Positions 1-7,993 of a stretch of 32,974 nucleotides of DNA are shown here, piece after piece. The first letter of the stretch is position 1. Each line of letters begins with the position of its first letter. A program made the translations under genes and the position numbers. Below the pieces are notes generated by a model, which worked only from the letters and a program-made list of their open reading frames with translations, searched no databases and was not told the DNA's origin. The stretch comes from Herbaspirillum frisingense (GTDB lineage: Bacteria > Pseudomonadota > Gammaproteobacteria > Burkholderiales > Burkholderiaceae_D), in NCBI GenBank assembly GCA_009914615.1, contig WNDX01000036.1:1-32974 (forward strand), read 5' to 3'.

Positions 1-131
1 CCACCATCGTCCCCACGGCTCGCTTGGCCATCTGACCCCAAGTGAGTTCGTCCAAAAGTGGTCAGTGAAACCCAAAGAGGCAGCTCCTCTCTAGTTCTAA
101 ACTGTCCAACTTCCGGGGGCAGGTCAGTGTT
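1..131 (-). mobile_element. Possible insertion-sequence terminus, partial (runs off left edge)
   Basis: Read on the minus strand, this stretch begins near 131 with a TGACCTGCCCCCGG-type end and a following GGACAG, which resembles the terminal sequence of many IS3-family elements of Burkholderiales. A short open frame then runs leftwards off the window; it includes an ATG at 31-29 followed by codons reading MAKRAVGTMV. Too little is present to identify a transposase or to see the second inverted repeat or target duplication. The neighbouring genes to the right are decayed, which fits an unstable accessory region. The assignment rests on resemblance only; it could equally be plain intergenic sequence before an unrelated minus-strand gene. 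Confidence 0.3.
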
Positions 132-176
132 TTCGCCTGGGCGCCGCCCTGGCGCGACCAACAGATCGGTGCGGTC

Positions 177-809
177 CTATTGGGATAACCCCGTCCGTAC
201 CATGTCGAATGCTTCAAGCAAATACTTGGCAGCCGGTTTGCGGTTGCCGGTCTGTTCGCGCCAGGCCTGCAATGCCAGCCGCATGGCGCCCACCGAGACC
301 ATGGCCACGATGCGCAGCTTGGCACGGTGTTCGGGATGGCGCCAGACCTGGCACAGTGCGTCGAAGAGCATCACTTCCTGCTCCGCGTAAAAAGCCTGTT
401 TGCGCGCCAGCAGGGACTCGCTGGATCGCATCAGATTGTCCACCACCGTCATCTGCTCGGTAGTGAAGCGCCCGATGTGCGCCACCATGAGATCCCGTAT
501 CGCTTCCAGCGGTTCGGCATCCGGCGATGTCTTCAGTAGCTCTGCCAGTAGAGCGGCAGTGTCGGCGTCCCGCCAGTACAGGATGATGTCGTCCTTGGAC
601 TTGAAATACGAAAAGAAGGTACGACGGGAAATACCCGCCTGCGCCGCAATGTCGTCCAGCGTGGTCGCCGCATAGCCGTGCGCCATGAACAAGCCTTGCG
701 CCACTTCGGCGATGCGCCGCCGCGTCTCGCGGCGCTTTCTCTCACGGAGCCCCTCGGGGGGGGGGGCGGAGTCAGCTGACGATGAAATTTTCGACATCCA
801 TAAATCCAT
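177..809 (-). CDS. TetR/AcrR family transcriptional regulator
   Basis: A 210-residue protein of normal TetR length. The N-terminal helix-turn-helix domain (about residues 22-70) has the typical pattern ending in TLDDIAAQAGISRRTFFSYF, and the helical C-terminal ligand domain is not family-specific. The gene diverges from an SDR oxidoreductase gene across an 87-base gap with two palindromic operator-like sites, so it probably represses both itself and that gene. ATG codons at 809 and 797 are both possible starts, and neither has a good Shine-Dalgarno. An 11-base G run on the plus strand (756-766) lies near the 5' end and encodes Pro residues ahead of the DNA-binding domain. A slip in this run would shift the frame before the helix-turn-helix. 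The ligand is unknown. Confidence 0.88.
   Translation of the reverse strand: MDLWMSKISSSADSAPPPEGLRERKRRETRRRIAEVAQGLFMAHGYAATTLDDIAAQAGISRRTFFSYFKSKDDIILYWRDADTAALLAELLKTSPDAEPLEAIRDLMVAHIGRFTTEQMTVVDNLMRSSESLLARKQAFYAEQEVMLFDALCQVWRHPEHRAKLRIVAMVSVGAMRLALQAWREQTGNRKPAAKYLLEAFDMVRTGLSQ
756..766. repeat. 11-base G:C homopolymer inside the tetR-like gene
   Basis: An uninterrupted run of 11 G on the plus strand (C on the coding strand) lies near codons 15-18 of the TetR-family gene, upstream of the helix-turn-helix. Runs of this length are prone to slipped-strand mispairing and to sequencing error. A change of one base would truncate the regulator. Confidence 0.9.
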
Positions 810-837
810 TGCGAAAATGCACTGAGTGCATTAAATT
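809..837 (+). promoter_or_regulatory. Candidate sigma-70 promoter for the SDR gene
   Basis: A TTGCGA box at 809-814 and a TAAATT box at 832-837 are separated by exactly 17 bases, and the first operator palindrome fills the spacer. Each box matches consensus at four of six positions, so the call depends mainly on spacing and context. On the minus strand a CATAAT box (839-834) could serve as the -10 of the tetR-like gene. Confidence 0.4.
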
Positions 838-852
838 ATGCACTCAGTGCTT
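817..852. promoter_or_regulatory. Double palindromic operator between tetR-like gene and SDR gene
   Basis: ATGCACT-G-AGTGCAT at 817-831 is a perfect 7-1-7 palindrome. A second copy, GCACTCAGTGC within 838-852, is its reverse complement with imperfect outer bases. The two are separated by six A/T bases and together form one large near-palindrome. The placement over both divergent core promoters is typical for a TetR-family operator. Binding by the adjacent regulator is an inference from position and symmetry. Confidence 0.65.
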
Positions 853-896
853 ATTTTTATCACTTAACTTTTCTGTTTCCCGACAGGCTGACGATA

Positions 897-1812
897 ATGA
901 CACATTGGACGGAGTCTCTCATTCCTTTTCAGCAAGGACGTACGGCGATCGTCACCGGTACCGGTGGCTTGGGCTTGCGTACAGCGCAGGCGCTGGCCGC
1001 GAGCGGAGCACGCGTGATTATTGCTGGTCGCGATGCCAAAAAAGGGGCCGCGGCGGTGCAGGGCATTCTCAATGAAGTAGCCGAGGCGCAAGTCAGCTTC
1101 GAGCAGCTCGACCTCGCCAGCCTTGCTTCGATCGCCCAATTCTGCCGACGCCTGCAAGCGACGCATAAGCAGGTAGATCTATTGATCAACAATGCCGCCG
1201 TGATGGCGCCGGCGCAACGCGCGGACTACCGCGGATGGATTCGAGTTGCAGCTCGGCACCAATTACTTGGGTCATTTCGACCTGACTGCACAATTGCTTC
1301 CCTTGCTGCGCGCGGCCGAACAGGCGCGCGTGGTGACGGTGTCGAGTGTCGCCGCGCGCTCAGGGCATATGGACTTTGATGATCTGCAAAGTACCCAGTC
1401 CTATCGACCCATGACAGCTTATGCGCAATCCAAGTTGGCCTGTCTGCTGTTTAGCATGGAACTGCAGCGGCGCAGTCAGGCGATGGGCTGGAATATTCGA
1501 AGCGTCGGTGCGCATCCAGGGATTGCCCGCACGGAGCTCATTGCCAATGGCGCTGGCGCGCAAAGCGCTGCCGGTTTCGTACGTCGCCATTTATGGTTCC
1601 TGTTTCAGCCCGTGGAGCGCGGAGCGCTACCGATTCTCTATGCCGCGACGGCAGAGGACGCCGAGCCAGGCGGCTATTACGGGCCGAACCGCCTGGCGGA
1701 AACCCGTGGTTTTCCCGCACCCGCTCGTATCCCGCACCAGGCACTGGATCGCGTCGTGGCAGAGGCCCTCTGGCGGGAGTCCGAACGTTTGACCGACGTG
1801 CTATTTCGCTGA
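897..1812 (+). pseudogene. Short-chain dehydrogenase/reductase, interrupted by a +1 frameshift
   Basis: The 5' part (897 to about 1220) encodes the Rossmann nucleotide-binding half with TGTGGLGLRTA and LLINNAAVM. The 3' part (about 1222-1812) encodes the rest in the next frame, including the NYLGHF segment, the catalytic Ser in TVSSVAA, and YAQSK carrying the catalytic Tyr and Lys. The frame moves after MAPAQR; one extra base in the GC-rich run at about 1216-1224 accounts for it. Without it the product would be about 304 residues, typical of the retinol-dehydrogenase-like SDR group. All catalytic motifs survive, so the lesion is either recent or a sequence error. The gene diverges from the TetR regulator. 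Confidence 0.8.
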
Positions 1813-1962
1813 GGTCGTCGGTGCCCCGGAATGGTTGTCGTGACGTACCTGCTTGATGATGGAGCGAGAAGAAAGAATCAATTGGGAATGGTAAAGGCAG
1901 TTGAGAAAACGCTGCGACCGCTGCCAGACCTGAAGCGACGGCGACCCAGTGCCGCGATATTG

Positions 1963-2450
1963 ATGCAACCCTTGCTTGGCTCCTCGGCTCCTCGGCTCCT
2001 CGGCGCCGATGTCGACCGAGACCGCACAAGGCCGCACAAGGCGATGCCGGCGGCCAGATTCGCGTCACTGATATGGACTGGTGCGATCACGCGCGCTTGC
2101 GCGCGGTGCCCGTCGGGTTGTACAAGCGGGCAACCGTGGATGCTGCCCAACCTCCACCCCTGATCGTGTTTTCCCACGGCATCGGTGGTTCTCGGGAGGG
2201 GATAGTTACCTGGGCCGATATGGGGCGACGCATGGCGTAGCCAGCTTGCATGTATGGCACGTGGGAAGTGACTCTGTGCCGTGGCGAGAGAATCCGTTCA
2301 CGCGAGTTGCTCGTCTACGGGCGGCAGCACCTGAGCAGGAAGTGCTCGCCCGGGCTGCCAATCCGTTTTGCGTCGGACCAGCTGCTCTCGGACCATCGCC
2401 TCGCAAGTTTGCCGGGTCGATTCCAACCGGCGGGGCTGACCGGTCGCGTC
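1963..2450 (+). pseudogene. Degraded alpha/beta hydrolase (dienelactone hydrolase-like), C-terminus missing
   Basis: Hydrolase homology is visible in three successive frames. About 2043-2200 gives the strand and oxyanion-hole segment LIVFSHGIGGSREG. About 2205-2350 gives the GVASLHVWHVGSDS segment that follows it in this family. About 2352-2440 gives the FASDQLL...LPGRFQPAG segment that normally precedes the nucleophile elbow. The GxSxG nucleophile motif and everything after it are absent. At least two frameshifts plus a C-terminal deletion make this a clear pseudogene. The likely signal-peptide region contains three tandem copies of GGCTCCTC (1978-2001) and two of CCGCACAAGG (2022-2041). The exact ancestral start is uncertain. 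Confidence 0.7.
1978..2041. repeat. Short tandem repeats (8 bp x3 and 10 bp x2)
   Basis: GGCTCCTC occurs three times in a row at 1978-2001, and CCGCACAAGG occurs twice in a row at 2022-2041. Neither unit is a multiple of three, so copy changes shift the frame. They lie in what appears to have been the N-terminal coding region of the broken hydrolase. Confidence 0.85.
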
Positions 2451-2497
2451 CAGTCTGTCAGTCTTGAGCGTACATATCGCCACTTACGGAGCAGAGA

Positions 2498-2866
2498 ATG
2501 ATCAGCACCCAACATATTATTTTTTATGCCGCCTATGGCTGGCTGACTTTCAGCGGCCTCTGTCATTTCATGATTGACGTGGCTTTCCAGAAGCTGCGCG
2601 GGGTGCGGCCTCCTGGCATTGAAACGAGTCTTTATTACGGCTTGAACAGCGCCTTTTCCATCGGACAGATCGCCTTTGGCGCCTTGGGGCTTTATCTCGC
2701 CTGGCGTTGTATGCACGTACTCCAGGAGCTACCCGTTCTGGTTCTTGCACTAGTCTCCGGATTGGCCTGGTTGCTGATTACTTTCCTGTACATGTCTTAT
2801 TGGGAGCCGAAGCTCAACGTTGCCATCTTTTGCATGCTCATCTTTGTTGCGTTGTTTTTCCGGTGA
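2498..2866 (+). CDS. Small four-helix integral membrane protein, unknown function
   Basis: A 122-residue protein consisting of four hydrophobic segments (about residues 5-27, 45-68, 75-97 and 103-121) with short polar links. A GGAG Shine-Dalgarno at 2487-2490 supports the ATG at 2498. I do not recognise a named family or catalytic motif. The reading frame is intact although the genes on both sides are broken, so it may still be under selection or may simply have escaped damage so far. It may once have formed an operon with the upstream hydrolase. Confidence 0.65.
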   Translation: MISTQHIIFYAAYGWLTFSGLCHFMIDVAFQKLRGVRPPGIETSLYYGLNSAFSIGQIAFGALGLYLAWRCMHVLQELPVLVLALVSGLAWLLITFLYMSYWEPKLNVAIFCMLIFVALFFR

Positions 2867-2920
2867 GTTCCGCATCGACAATGCAGGCCGATTGCGAACG
2901 TCTTGACCTATGCGATGCCG

Positions 2921-3204
2921 GCACCGACTGACCGACCAAGCAACCGTGGAATGGTCGATGGCGGCGTGCTTCGGGGAGCTGGCCGATTCCGTAACGATGC
3001 CGCAAGCAGCTCGCTCACCATTCGCAACCGAGCTCCAGCGCAGCCTGTCGGTGACGAGACCATCTGTATGTAGGCGGACGCGGCGCGAAATGAATCCCGG
3101 CTTGCGCTTGAGCCATTCGCCTACGTCGGCATTGGCTGCGATGAATTTTTCACCGTCACGCCCTGGAACAAGCGGAAAGTGGTGATTTCCATCGCCTCGT
3201 TCAT
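2921..3204 (-). pseudogene. Broken small protein gene (possibly dimeric alpha/beta-barrel type)
   Basis: On the minus strand an ATG at 3204, preceded by a GAGGA Shine-Dalgarno, opens a frame beginning MNEAMEITTFRL. The frame breaks at a T5 run (about 3146-3150). It resumes in the neighbouring frame with FIAANADVGEWLKRKPGF and then ERAACGIVTE and HAAIDHSTVAWSVS. The composite resembles small ferredoxin-like or monooxygenase-type hypothetical proteins, but that assignment is from memory of the pattern only. The end coordinate is approximate because the ancestral stop cannot be placed. Confidence 0.5.
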
Positions 3205-3210
3205 CATCGT

Positions 3211-3560
3211 TCCTCGTGTTGCCAGCGCTTGTAGAAAATTCCAGACTGCAGCCATCCGGATACAGCACATTGGCGGCATGGTAGGTGGGTCGTAATAAGC
3301 TCGCGTGGCCAACAGCTTGCTTATACAAAGTACTATTCCGGGCCAATCGATGCAGCGGTAAATACCGATCAGATGTTCGCTGAATACGCTCTTGGATGCA
3401 GGGAAGAAGAGGTACTAAATCGATAGTGCCCCATCAGAGAATGGTCATGGCGACACGAGTGAATGGCTCAATAAATTCATGGGTCTGTAGGTGCCGAGTT
3501 AGCACTTTTCGATAGTCGGCCAGGATTCTCCCCTATCAGAATTTCTTTTCTTTTGAAGCG
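3211..3560. other. Intergenic stretch without an intact gene
   Basis: No intact coding region, RNA or strong hairpin was found. On the minus strand, around 3210-3300, an LYPDGCSLEF segment and an FYKRWQHEER segment followed by stops sit in different frames. They may be the tail of another decayed gene, but the similarity is too short to name. The AT-rich part at 3300-3560 lies beyond the 3' end of the AraC gene and shows no clear terminator. Confidence 0.4.
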
Positions 3561-4580
3561 CTACCGCAACTCCCCCGGTCCCTTCCCCGTCCACCGCTTC
3601 AATGCCCGCCTGAAATTAGCCCCGTCGCTGAAGCCAAGCAGCATCGCAATATCATCCGTGCTCATCTGCGTGGTGCGCAGATATTCCTGCGCCAGTGAAC
3701 TCAGCACGTCGTCGGCAATGGCGCTGAAGGTGGTGCCTTCCTCTTCCAGTCGTCGCCGCAAGGTGCGGCTGGTCATCTTCAGCACCTGGGCCACGCCTTC
3801 CATGTTCGGATAGTGCCCGGGCTTGCTCATCAGCACCTGATACACCTCGCCCGAGATGCCTGTGGATATCTTGGATTGCCCGATCAGTCGGTCGCACATG
3901 CCTTGCAGCAGCTTGGAGGTCAGCTTGTGCGCCAGTTGCGGTTCCTGTTCCAGGATGGCGCTGTCGTAAATGAGCTGGCATTGCTCCTGATCGAACAGGC
4001 ATTCGCATCCCAGGTATTCCCGGTAGAGCGCCGCGTGGGGCGGTGCCGGGTAGGGGAAGTGCGCCCGCATCGGCGGGCAGCTGCGGCCGGCGACGTCTTG
4101 CAGATGGGTGACGTGTTGGGTGAATTGCTGCTCGATGACGAAGGCGCCGAGTTCGCGCGAGGGGCTGGAGATGAAGGCGTCGGGGAAGGACCAGACCGCG
4201 CGATCCGGGTATTCCTTCCATTCGATGGTCATCGTCGGCGTTGCCAGGCGGTGGTATTTCACGCCCAGCTTGAAGTAGTCGCGCAGCGACAGGCAGGACA
4301 TCAGCGCATAGCCGTACATGCCGTAGGCCGACAGGTGCAGGCGCGCGCCGGTCTTGAAGGGAGTGGCGGGGTCGCGCGAGAGTTCGATGGCGTTCTTGCA
4401 GGCGGCCGCGTATTGGCGCACCGAGGTCATGATCGAGGCGTCGTAGATTTCTTCGGGCGTCACGCCGCTACCGGCCAGGATGTCGGCGGCGGCGATGCCT
4501 TGTTCGGCCATGACTTCGACCAGCGCGGCGATCTTGTAGGGCGCGTAGAGGCGCTCGTTGAGCAAGGGGATGGATGGCAT
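3561..4580 (-). CDS. AraC family regulator with arabinose-binding-like sensor domain (OruR/PF12625 type)
   Basis: A 339-residue protein with two parts. Residues about 20-210 form an N-terminal ligand domain of the type found in OruR/ArgR-like AraC regulators. Residues about 250-336 form a C-terminal double helix-turn-helix ending in DDIAMLLGFSDGANFRRALK and RWTGKGP. A GAGGA ribosome site seven bases ahead supports the ATG at 4580. The gene diverges from the BKACE/MFS/SDR cluster, so it is probably the substrate-responsive activator of that cluster. The inducer is unknown. No half-site pair could be assigned with confidence in the 256-base gap. Confidence 0.85.
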   Translation of the reverse strand: MPSIPLLNERLYAPYKIAALVEVMAEQGIAAADILAGSGVTPEEIYDASIMTSVRQYAAACKNAIELSRDPATPFKTGARLHLSAYGMYGYALMSCLSLRDYFKLGVKYHRLATPTMTIEWKEYPDRAVWSFPDAFISSPSRELGAFVIEQQFTQHVTHLQDVAGRSCPPMRAHFPYPAPPHAALYREYLGCECLFDQEQCQLIYDSAILEQEPQLAHKLTSKLLQGMCDRLIGQSKISTGISGEVYQVLMSKPGHYPNMEGVAQVLKMTSRTLRRRLEEEGTTFSAIADDVLSSLAQEYLRTTQMSTDDIAMLLGFSDGANFRRALKRWTGKGPGELR

Positions 4581-4807
4581 GGCGGTTCCTCAGAATGTCC
4601 CTGGAAGACTTGTTGCTGTCCTCAAATGACCTTACCTGCCGCAGCCTAACTGATTATCATCGGTCTCACAACTTGGAGCGCGCCTTGCGTTGCGCCCTTA
4701 TCAGAAACCAGAGACACGCCGGCCAGGCATCCCGCGCTTCGCGTCCGGGAAGGGGCTTCTTTTTGCTCCCTTTTCGTGCGCACGACGGAGCCTTGCCGGC
4801 ATCGCGA

Positions 4808-4825
4808 GGCCGTCCAGAGACGGCC
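4808..4825 (+). promoter_or_regulatory. Leader hairpin just upstream of the BKACE start codon
   Basis: GGCCGTC, CAGA, GACGGCC forms a perfect 7-bp stem with a four-base loop. It ends 11 bases before the ATG at 4837 and abuts the GGGAA that would be the Shine-Dalgarno. It could modulate translation or be part of a protein-binding site. No U-tract follows, so it is not a terminator. Confidence 0.4.
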
Positions 4826-4836
4826 GGGAAGCCTTC

Positions 4837-5775
4837 ATGAGCAAGCCGACCAGAAAAGTCATCATCTCCTGCGCCGTCACCGGCGCCACCCACGTTCCCT
4901 CCATGTCCGAGTATCTGCCGATCACGCCGGAGCAGATCCGCGACAACGCGATCGAAGCGGCCGAGGCGGGCGCGGCGATCATCCACCTGCATGCGCGCAA
5001 TCCTGAAGACGGCCGGCCCACGCCCGACCCGGCGGTGTTCGGGCAGTTCGTGCCGGAGATCGCGCGCCGCACCGGGGCGGTGATCAACATCACCACCGGC
5101 GGTAGCACGCGCATGACGCTGGACGAGCGCCTGGCCTATTCGCGCCAGGCCCGGCCGGAGATGTGTTCGCTGAACATGGGGTCGATGAATTTCTCGATCC
5201 ATCCGGTGGCGTCGAAGATATCGAACTGGCGCTACGACTGGGAGCAGGATTTCGTGCAGGGCATGGAGGGGATGATCTTCAAGAACAGCTTCGAGGACAT
5301 CAAGCGCATCCTGCAGGAGCTGAGCCAGCACGGCACCCGCTTCGAATTCGAATGCTATGACGTCGGCCATCTCTACAACTTGGCGCATTTCGTCGAGCAG
5401 GGATTGGTGAAGCCGCCGTTCTTCATCCAGGCGGCCTTCGGCATCCTGGGCGGCATCGGCCCCGATCCCGAAAACATGACCATCATGCGCAACACCGCCG
5501 ATCGCCTGTTCGGCCGCGAGAACTATCAGTTCTCGGTGCTGGGCGCCGGACGCCATCAGATGGCGCTGGTGACGATGGCCGCGATCATGGGCGGCAACGT
5601 GCGCGTCGGCCTGGAGGATAGCGTGTACCTCAACAAGGGCACCAAGGCCGAGAACAATGCCCAGCAGGTGCGCAAGATCCGCCGCATCCTGGAAGAGCTG
5701 TCCTTCGAGATCGCCACGCCTGACGAGGCGCGGGAGATGCTGGAGCTCAAGGGAAGCGCCGGCCTGTATCGCTGA
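4837..5775 (+). CDS. BKACE family beta-keto acid cleavage enzyme (DUF849)
   Basis: A 312-residue protein. Family members condense a beta-keto acid with acetyl-CoA and split it to acetoacetate plus a new acyl-CoA; the founding member is 3-keto-5-aminohexanoate cleavage enzyme. Visible hallmarks are the N-terminal ISCAVTGATHVPSMS segment, the zinc ligands His50 and His52 in HLHARN, and RVGLEDS, where Arg256, Glu260 (third zinc ligand) and Asp261 match catalytic positions of the family. The frame is open upstream to 4690, but the ATG at 4837 gives the family N-terminus and has a GGGAA six bases ahead. It heads a run with an MFS transporter and two SDRs. The keto-acid substrate cannot be read from the sequence. 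Confidence 0.88.
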   Translation: MSKPTRKVIISCAVTGATHVPSMSEYLPITPEQIRDNAIEAAEAGAAIIHLHARNPEDGRPTPDPAVFGQFVPEIARRTGAVINITTGGSTRMTLDERLAYSRQARPEMCSLNMGSMNFSIHPVASKISNWRYDWEQDFVQGMEGMIFKNSFEDIKRILQELSQHGTRFEFECYDVGHLYNLAHFVEQGLVKPPFFIQAAFGILGGIGPDPENMTIMRNTADRLFGRENYQFSVLGAGRHQMALVTMAAIMGGNVRVGLEDSVYLNKGTKAENNAQQVRKIRRILEELSFEIATPDEAREMLELKGSAGLYR

Positions 5776-5816
5776 ATCATCGCCCCACCACGCCACAACA
5801 ATAACAACACTTATTC

Positions 5817-7184
5817 ATGGAGACACTCGTGAACACGATTCAAGGCACTACCGGCGACGTACATCGCCGTGCTACCAGGAAGGCCTTCCTGAAACTGATC
5901 CCGCTGATGTGCGCGATCTATTTCATGTCCTTCCTCGACCGCACCAACGTCGCGCTGGCCAAGATCCACTTGGCGGCCGACGTCGGCATCAGCGCCGCGG
6001 CCTACGGCCTGGGCGCTGGCATTTTCTTCATCGGCTACGCCTTGCTGGAAGTGCCGAGCAACCTGGCGGCGCACCGTATCGGGCCGCGTCGCTGGATCGC
6101 GCGCATCGCCGTGTCCTGGGGCATTCTTTCCGCCGCCATGATGTTCGTCGCGGGCGAGTGGTCGTTCTACATCATGCGCGTGCTGCTGGGCATCGCCGAG
6201 GCCGGCCTGTTCCCGGCGCTGATGTATATGGTCACCTTGTGGTTCGCCACCCAGGACAGGCCGGTCGCCATCGGCTGGATCTATACCGCGCCGGCGCTGG
6301 CGCTGCTGCTCGGCAATCCGATCGGCGGCGCCTTGCTGCAACTGGATGGCCAGGGCGGCCTGCACGGCTGGCAGTGGATGTTCCTGATCGAAGGCATTCC
6401 CAGCGTCTTGCTGGGCATCCTGCTGTATTTCAAATTGCCCGATCGACCGGGCCAAGCGCCCTGGCTGGAACAGGACGAAGCCGCCGCGCTGGAGAAAGAA
6501 GCCGTGGCCGACATGCCGCAGCATGCCGAGTATTTCTCCACCGACTGGGTGGCGGCGATCAAGCGGCCCACCACGATCCTGATCGGCCTGATCTACTTCC
6601 TGAACCAGGTCGCCTTCGTCGGCTTGTACTTCTTCACGCCGGCGATGATCAGCCAGATGAAGATCGATTCGCCGCTGGTGGTCGGCCTGCTCTCGGCCAG
6701 CGTGGGCCTGGGCTTTCTGCTGGGCGTGCTGGTGCTGCCGCGCATCCATCGTCGCGTCGTCAACGATTCGCTTTATCTCGGCGTGCTGACCCTGTGCTTG
6801 GTGCTGGGCGCCGCCGCCTTCATCGCGACCGCCAGCCTGGTGGGCAAGGTCTTGCTGTTCGCCGTGACCGCGTTCTTCGCCGGCGGCGTGCTGCCCTCGT
6901 ACTGGTCGATTGCGATGAAGCGCCTGAGCGGCATCCAGGCGGCGGCCGGGCTGGCCTTCATCAACACGGTCGGCTTGCTGGGCGGCTTCGTCGGCCCCTA
7001 TCTGTTCGGCATGGCCGAGACGGCCACCGGGCGCAGCGATTCCGGCTTCATGGTGATCCTGGTGGCCGCCATCCTGGGCCTGTTGCTGGTGCCCTTGCTG
7101 GCGATTGCGATCGGCAGGGAATCCGGCACGACGGCAAAGACGGCGGCTCGCGCCCGAGCGAGCCAGGGAAACGCAAGGAAGTGA
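5817..7184 (+). CDS. MFS transporter, anion:cation symporter (ACS) type
   Basis: A 455-residue, twelve-helix permease. The N-terminal [14 protein letters not shown] in helix 1 is the signature seen in the ACS branch of the major facilitator superfamily (sugar acids, phthalate, tartrate and similar organic anions). A long hydrophilic loop separates the two six-helix halves at about residues 205-250. The ATG at 5817 is possible, but a GTG at 5829 has GGAG seven bases ahead and would remove only four residues, so it is an equally good start. The gene follows the BKACE gene by 41 bases and probably imports the cluster's carboxylated substrate. Confidence 0.87.
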   Translation: METLVNTIQGTTGDVHRRATRKAFLKLIPLMCAIYFMSFLDRTNVALAKIHLAADVGISAAAYGLGAGIFFIGYALLEVPSNLAAHRIGPRRWIARIAVSWGILSAAMMFVAGEWSFYIMRVLLGIAEAGLFPALMYMVTLWFATQDRPVAIGWIYTAPALALLLGNPIGGALLQLDGQGGLHGWQWMFLIEGIPSVLLGILLYFKLPDRPGQAPWLEQDEAAALEKEAVADMPQHAEYFSTDWVAAIKRPTTILIGLIYFLNQVAFVGLYFFTPAMISQMKIDSPLVVGLLSASVGLGFLLGVLVLPRIHRRVVNDSLYLGVLTLCLVLGAAAFIATASLVGKVLLFAVTAFFAGGVLPSYWSIAMKRLSGIQAAAGLAFINTVGLLGGFVGPYLFGMAETATGRSDSGFMVILVAAILGLLLVPLLAIAIGRESGTTAKTAARARASQGNARK

Positions 7185-7209
7185 ATTCAAGTCGCCAAGG
7201 AAGAATGCA

Positions 7210-7950
7210 ATGAGACTGCATGACAATGTCGCCATCATCACCGGCGCCGCGCAAGGCATCGGCCGCGCCACCGCCCTGAAATTCGCCGCCGAAGGCGCCA
7301 CCGTGATCGCCTGCGACCTCGACGCCGCGGCCGTCGCCGCAGTGGCCGGGGAATGCCGCGAGGCCGGCGCGCGCGCCGAAGGCTATGCCGTGAACGTCAC
7401 ATCGCGCGACAGCATCGACACCATGGTGGAGAGGGTGCGCCAGAAGTACGGGCGCATCGATACCCTGGTCAACAACGCCGGCATCACGCGCGACGCGCGC
7501 TTGCAGAAGATGACGCGGCAGCAGTTCGACGATGTCATCGACGTCAACCTGCGCGCCGTCTTCAACGTGTCGCAGGCGGTGGTGGACGGCATGGTCGCCG
7601 CGGGACGGGGTGCCATCCTCAACGCCAGCTCGGTGGTCGGTATCTATGGCAACTACGGACAAACGAATTATTCCGCGTCCAAGTTCGGTGTGATCGGCTT
7701 CACCAAGACCTGGAGCCGCGAGCTCGGCCCCAAGGGTATCCGCGTCAATGCCATCGCGCCGGGATTTGTCGAAACGCCGATGATCTCCACCGTGCCGGAA
7801 GAAGTGCTGGACAAGATGCGCAGCCAGGTGCCACTGCGCCGCCTGGGCAAGCCCGAGGAGATCGCCAATCTCTACGCCTTCCTCGCCAGCGATGAAGCCA
7901 GCTATATCAACGGCGCCGTCATCGAGGTTTCAGGCGGGCTGGTCGTCTGA
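7210..7950 (+). CDS. SDR family oxidoreductase (FabG-like), first of two
   Basis: A 246-residue classical short-chain dehydrogenase. The cofactor motif TGAAQGIG lies near residues 12-19, LVNNAGI near 85-91, the catalytic Ser in NASSVVG, and Tyr/Lys in YSASK. The start at 7210 is supported by AAGGAAG a few bases upstream; the open frame extends further but into the MFS gene. An Asp at the end of strand 2 (CDLD) favours NAD(H). The gene follows the MFS gene closely and precedes a second SDR. In context it probably oxidises a hydroxy acid to the keto acid used by the BKACE enzyme, or reduces a related intermediate. Confidence 0.9.
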   Translation: MRLHDNVAIITGAAQGIGRATALKFAAEGATVIACDLDAAAVAAVAGECREAGARAEGYAVNVTSRDSIDTMVERVRQKYGRIDTLVNNAGITRDARLQKMTRQQFDDVIDVNLRAVFNVSQAVVDGMVAAGRGAILNASSVVGIYGNYGQTNYSASKFGVIGFTKTWSRELGPKGIRVNAIAPGFVETPMISTVPEEVLDKMRSQVPLRRLGKPEEIANLYAFLASDEASYINGAVIEVSGGLVV

Positions 7951-7993
7951 TCGCGCTATCCTGTCCGCTCATCCCCCTATTCTCCGGAACGCC

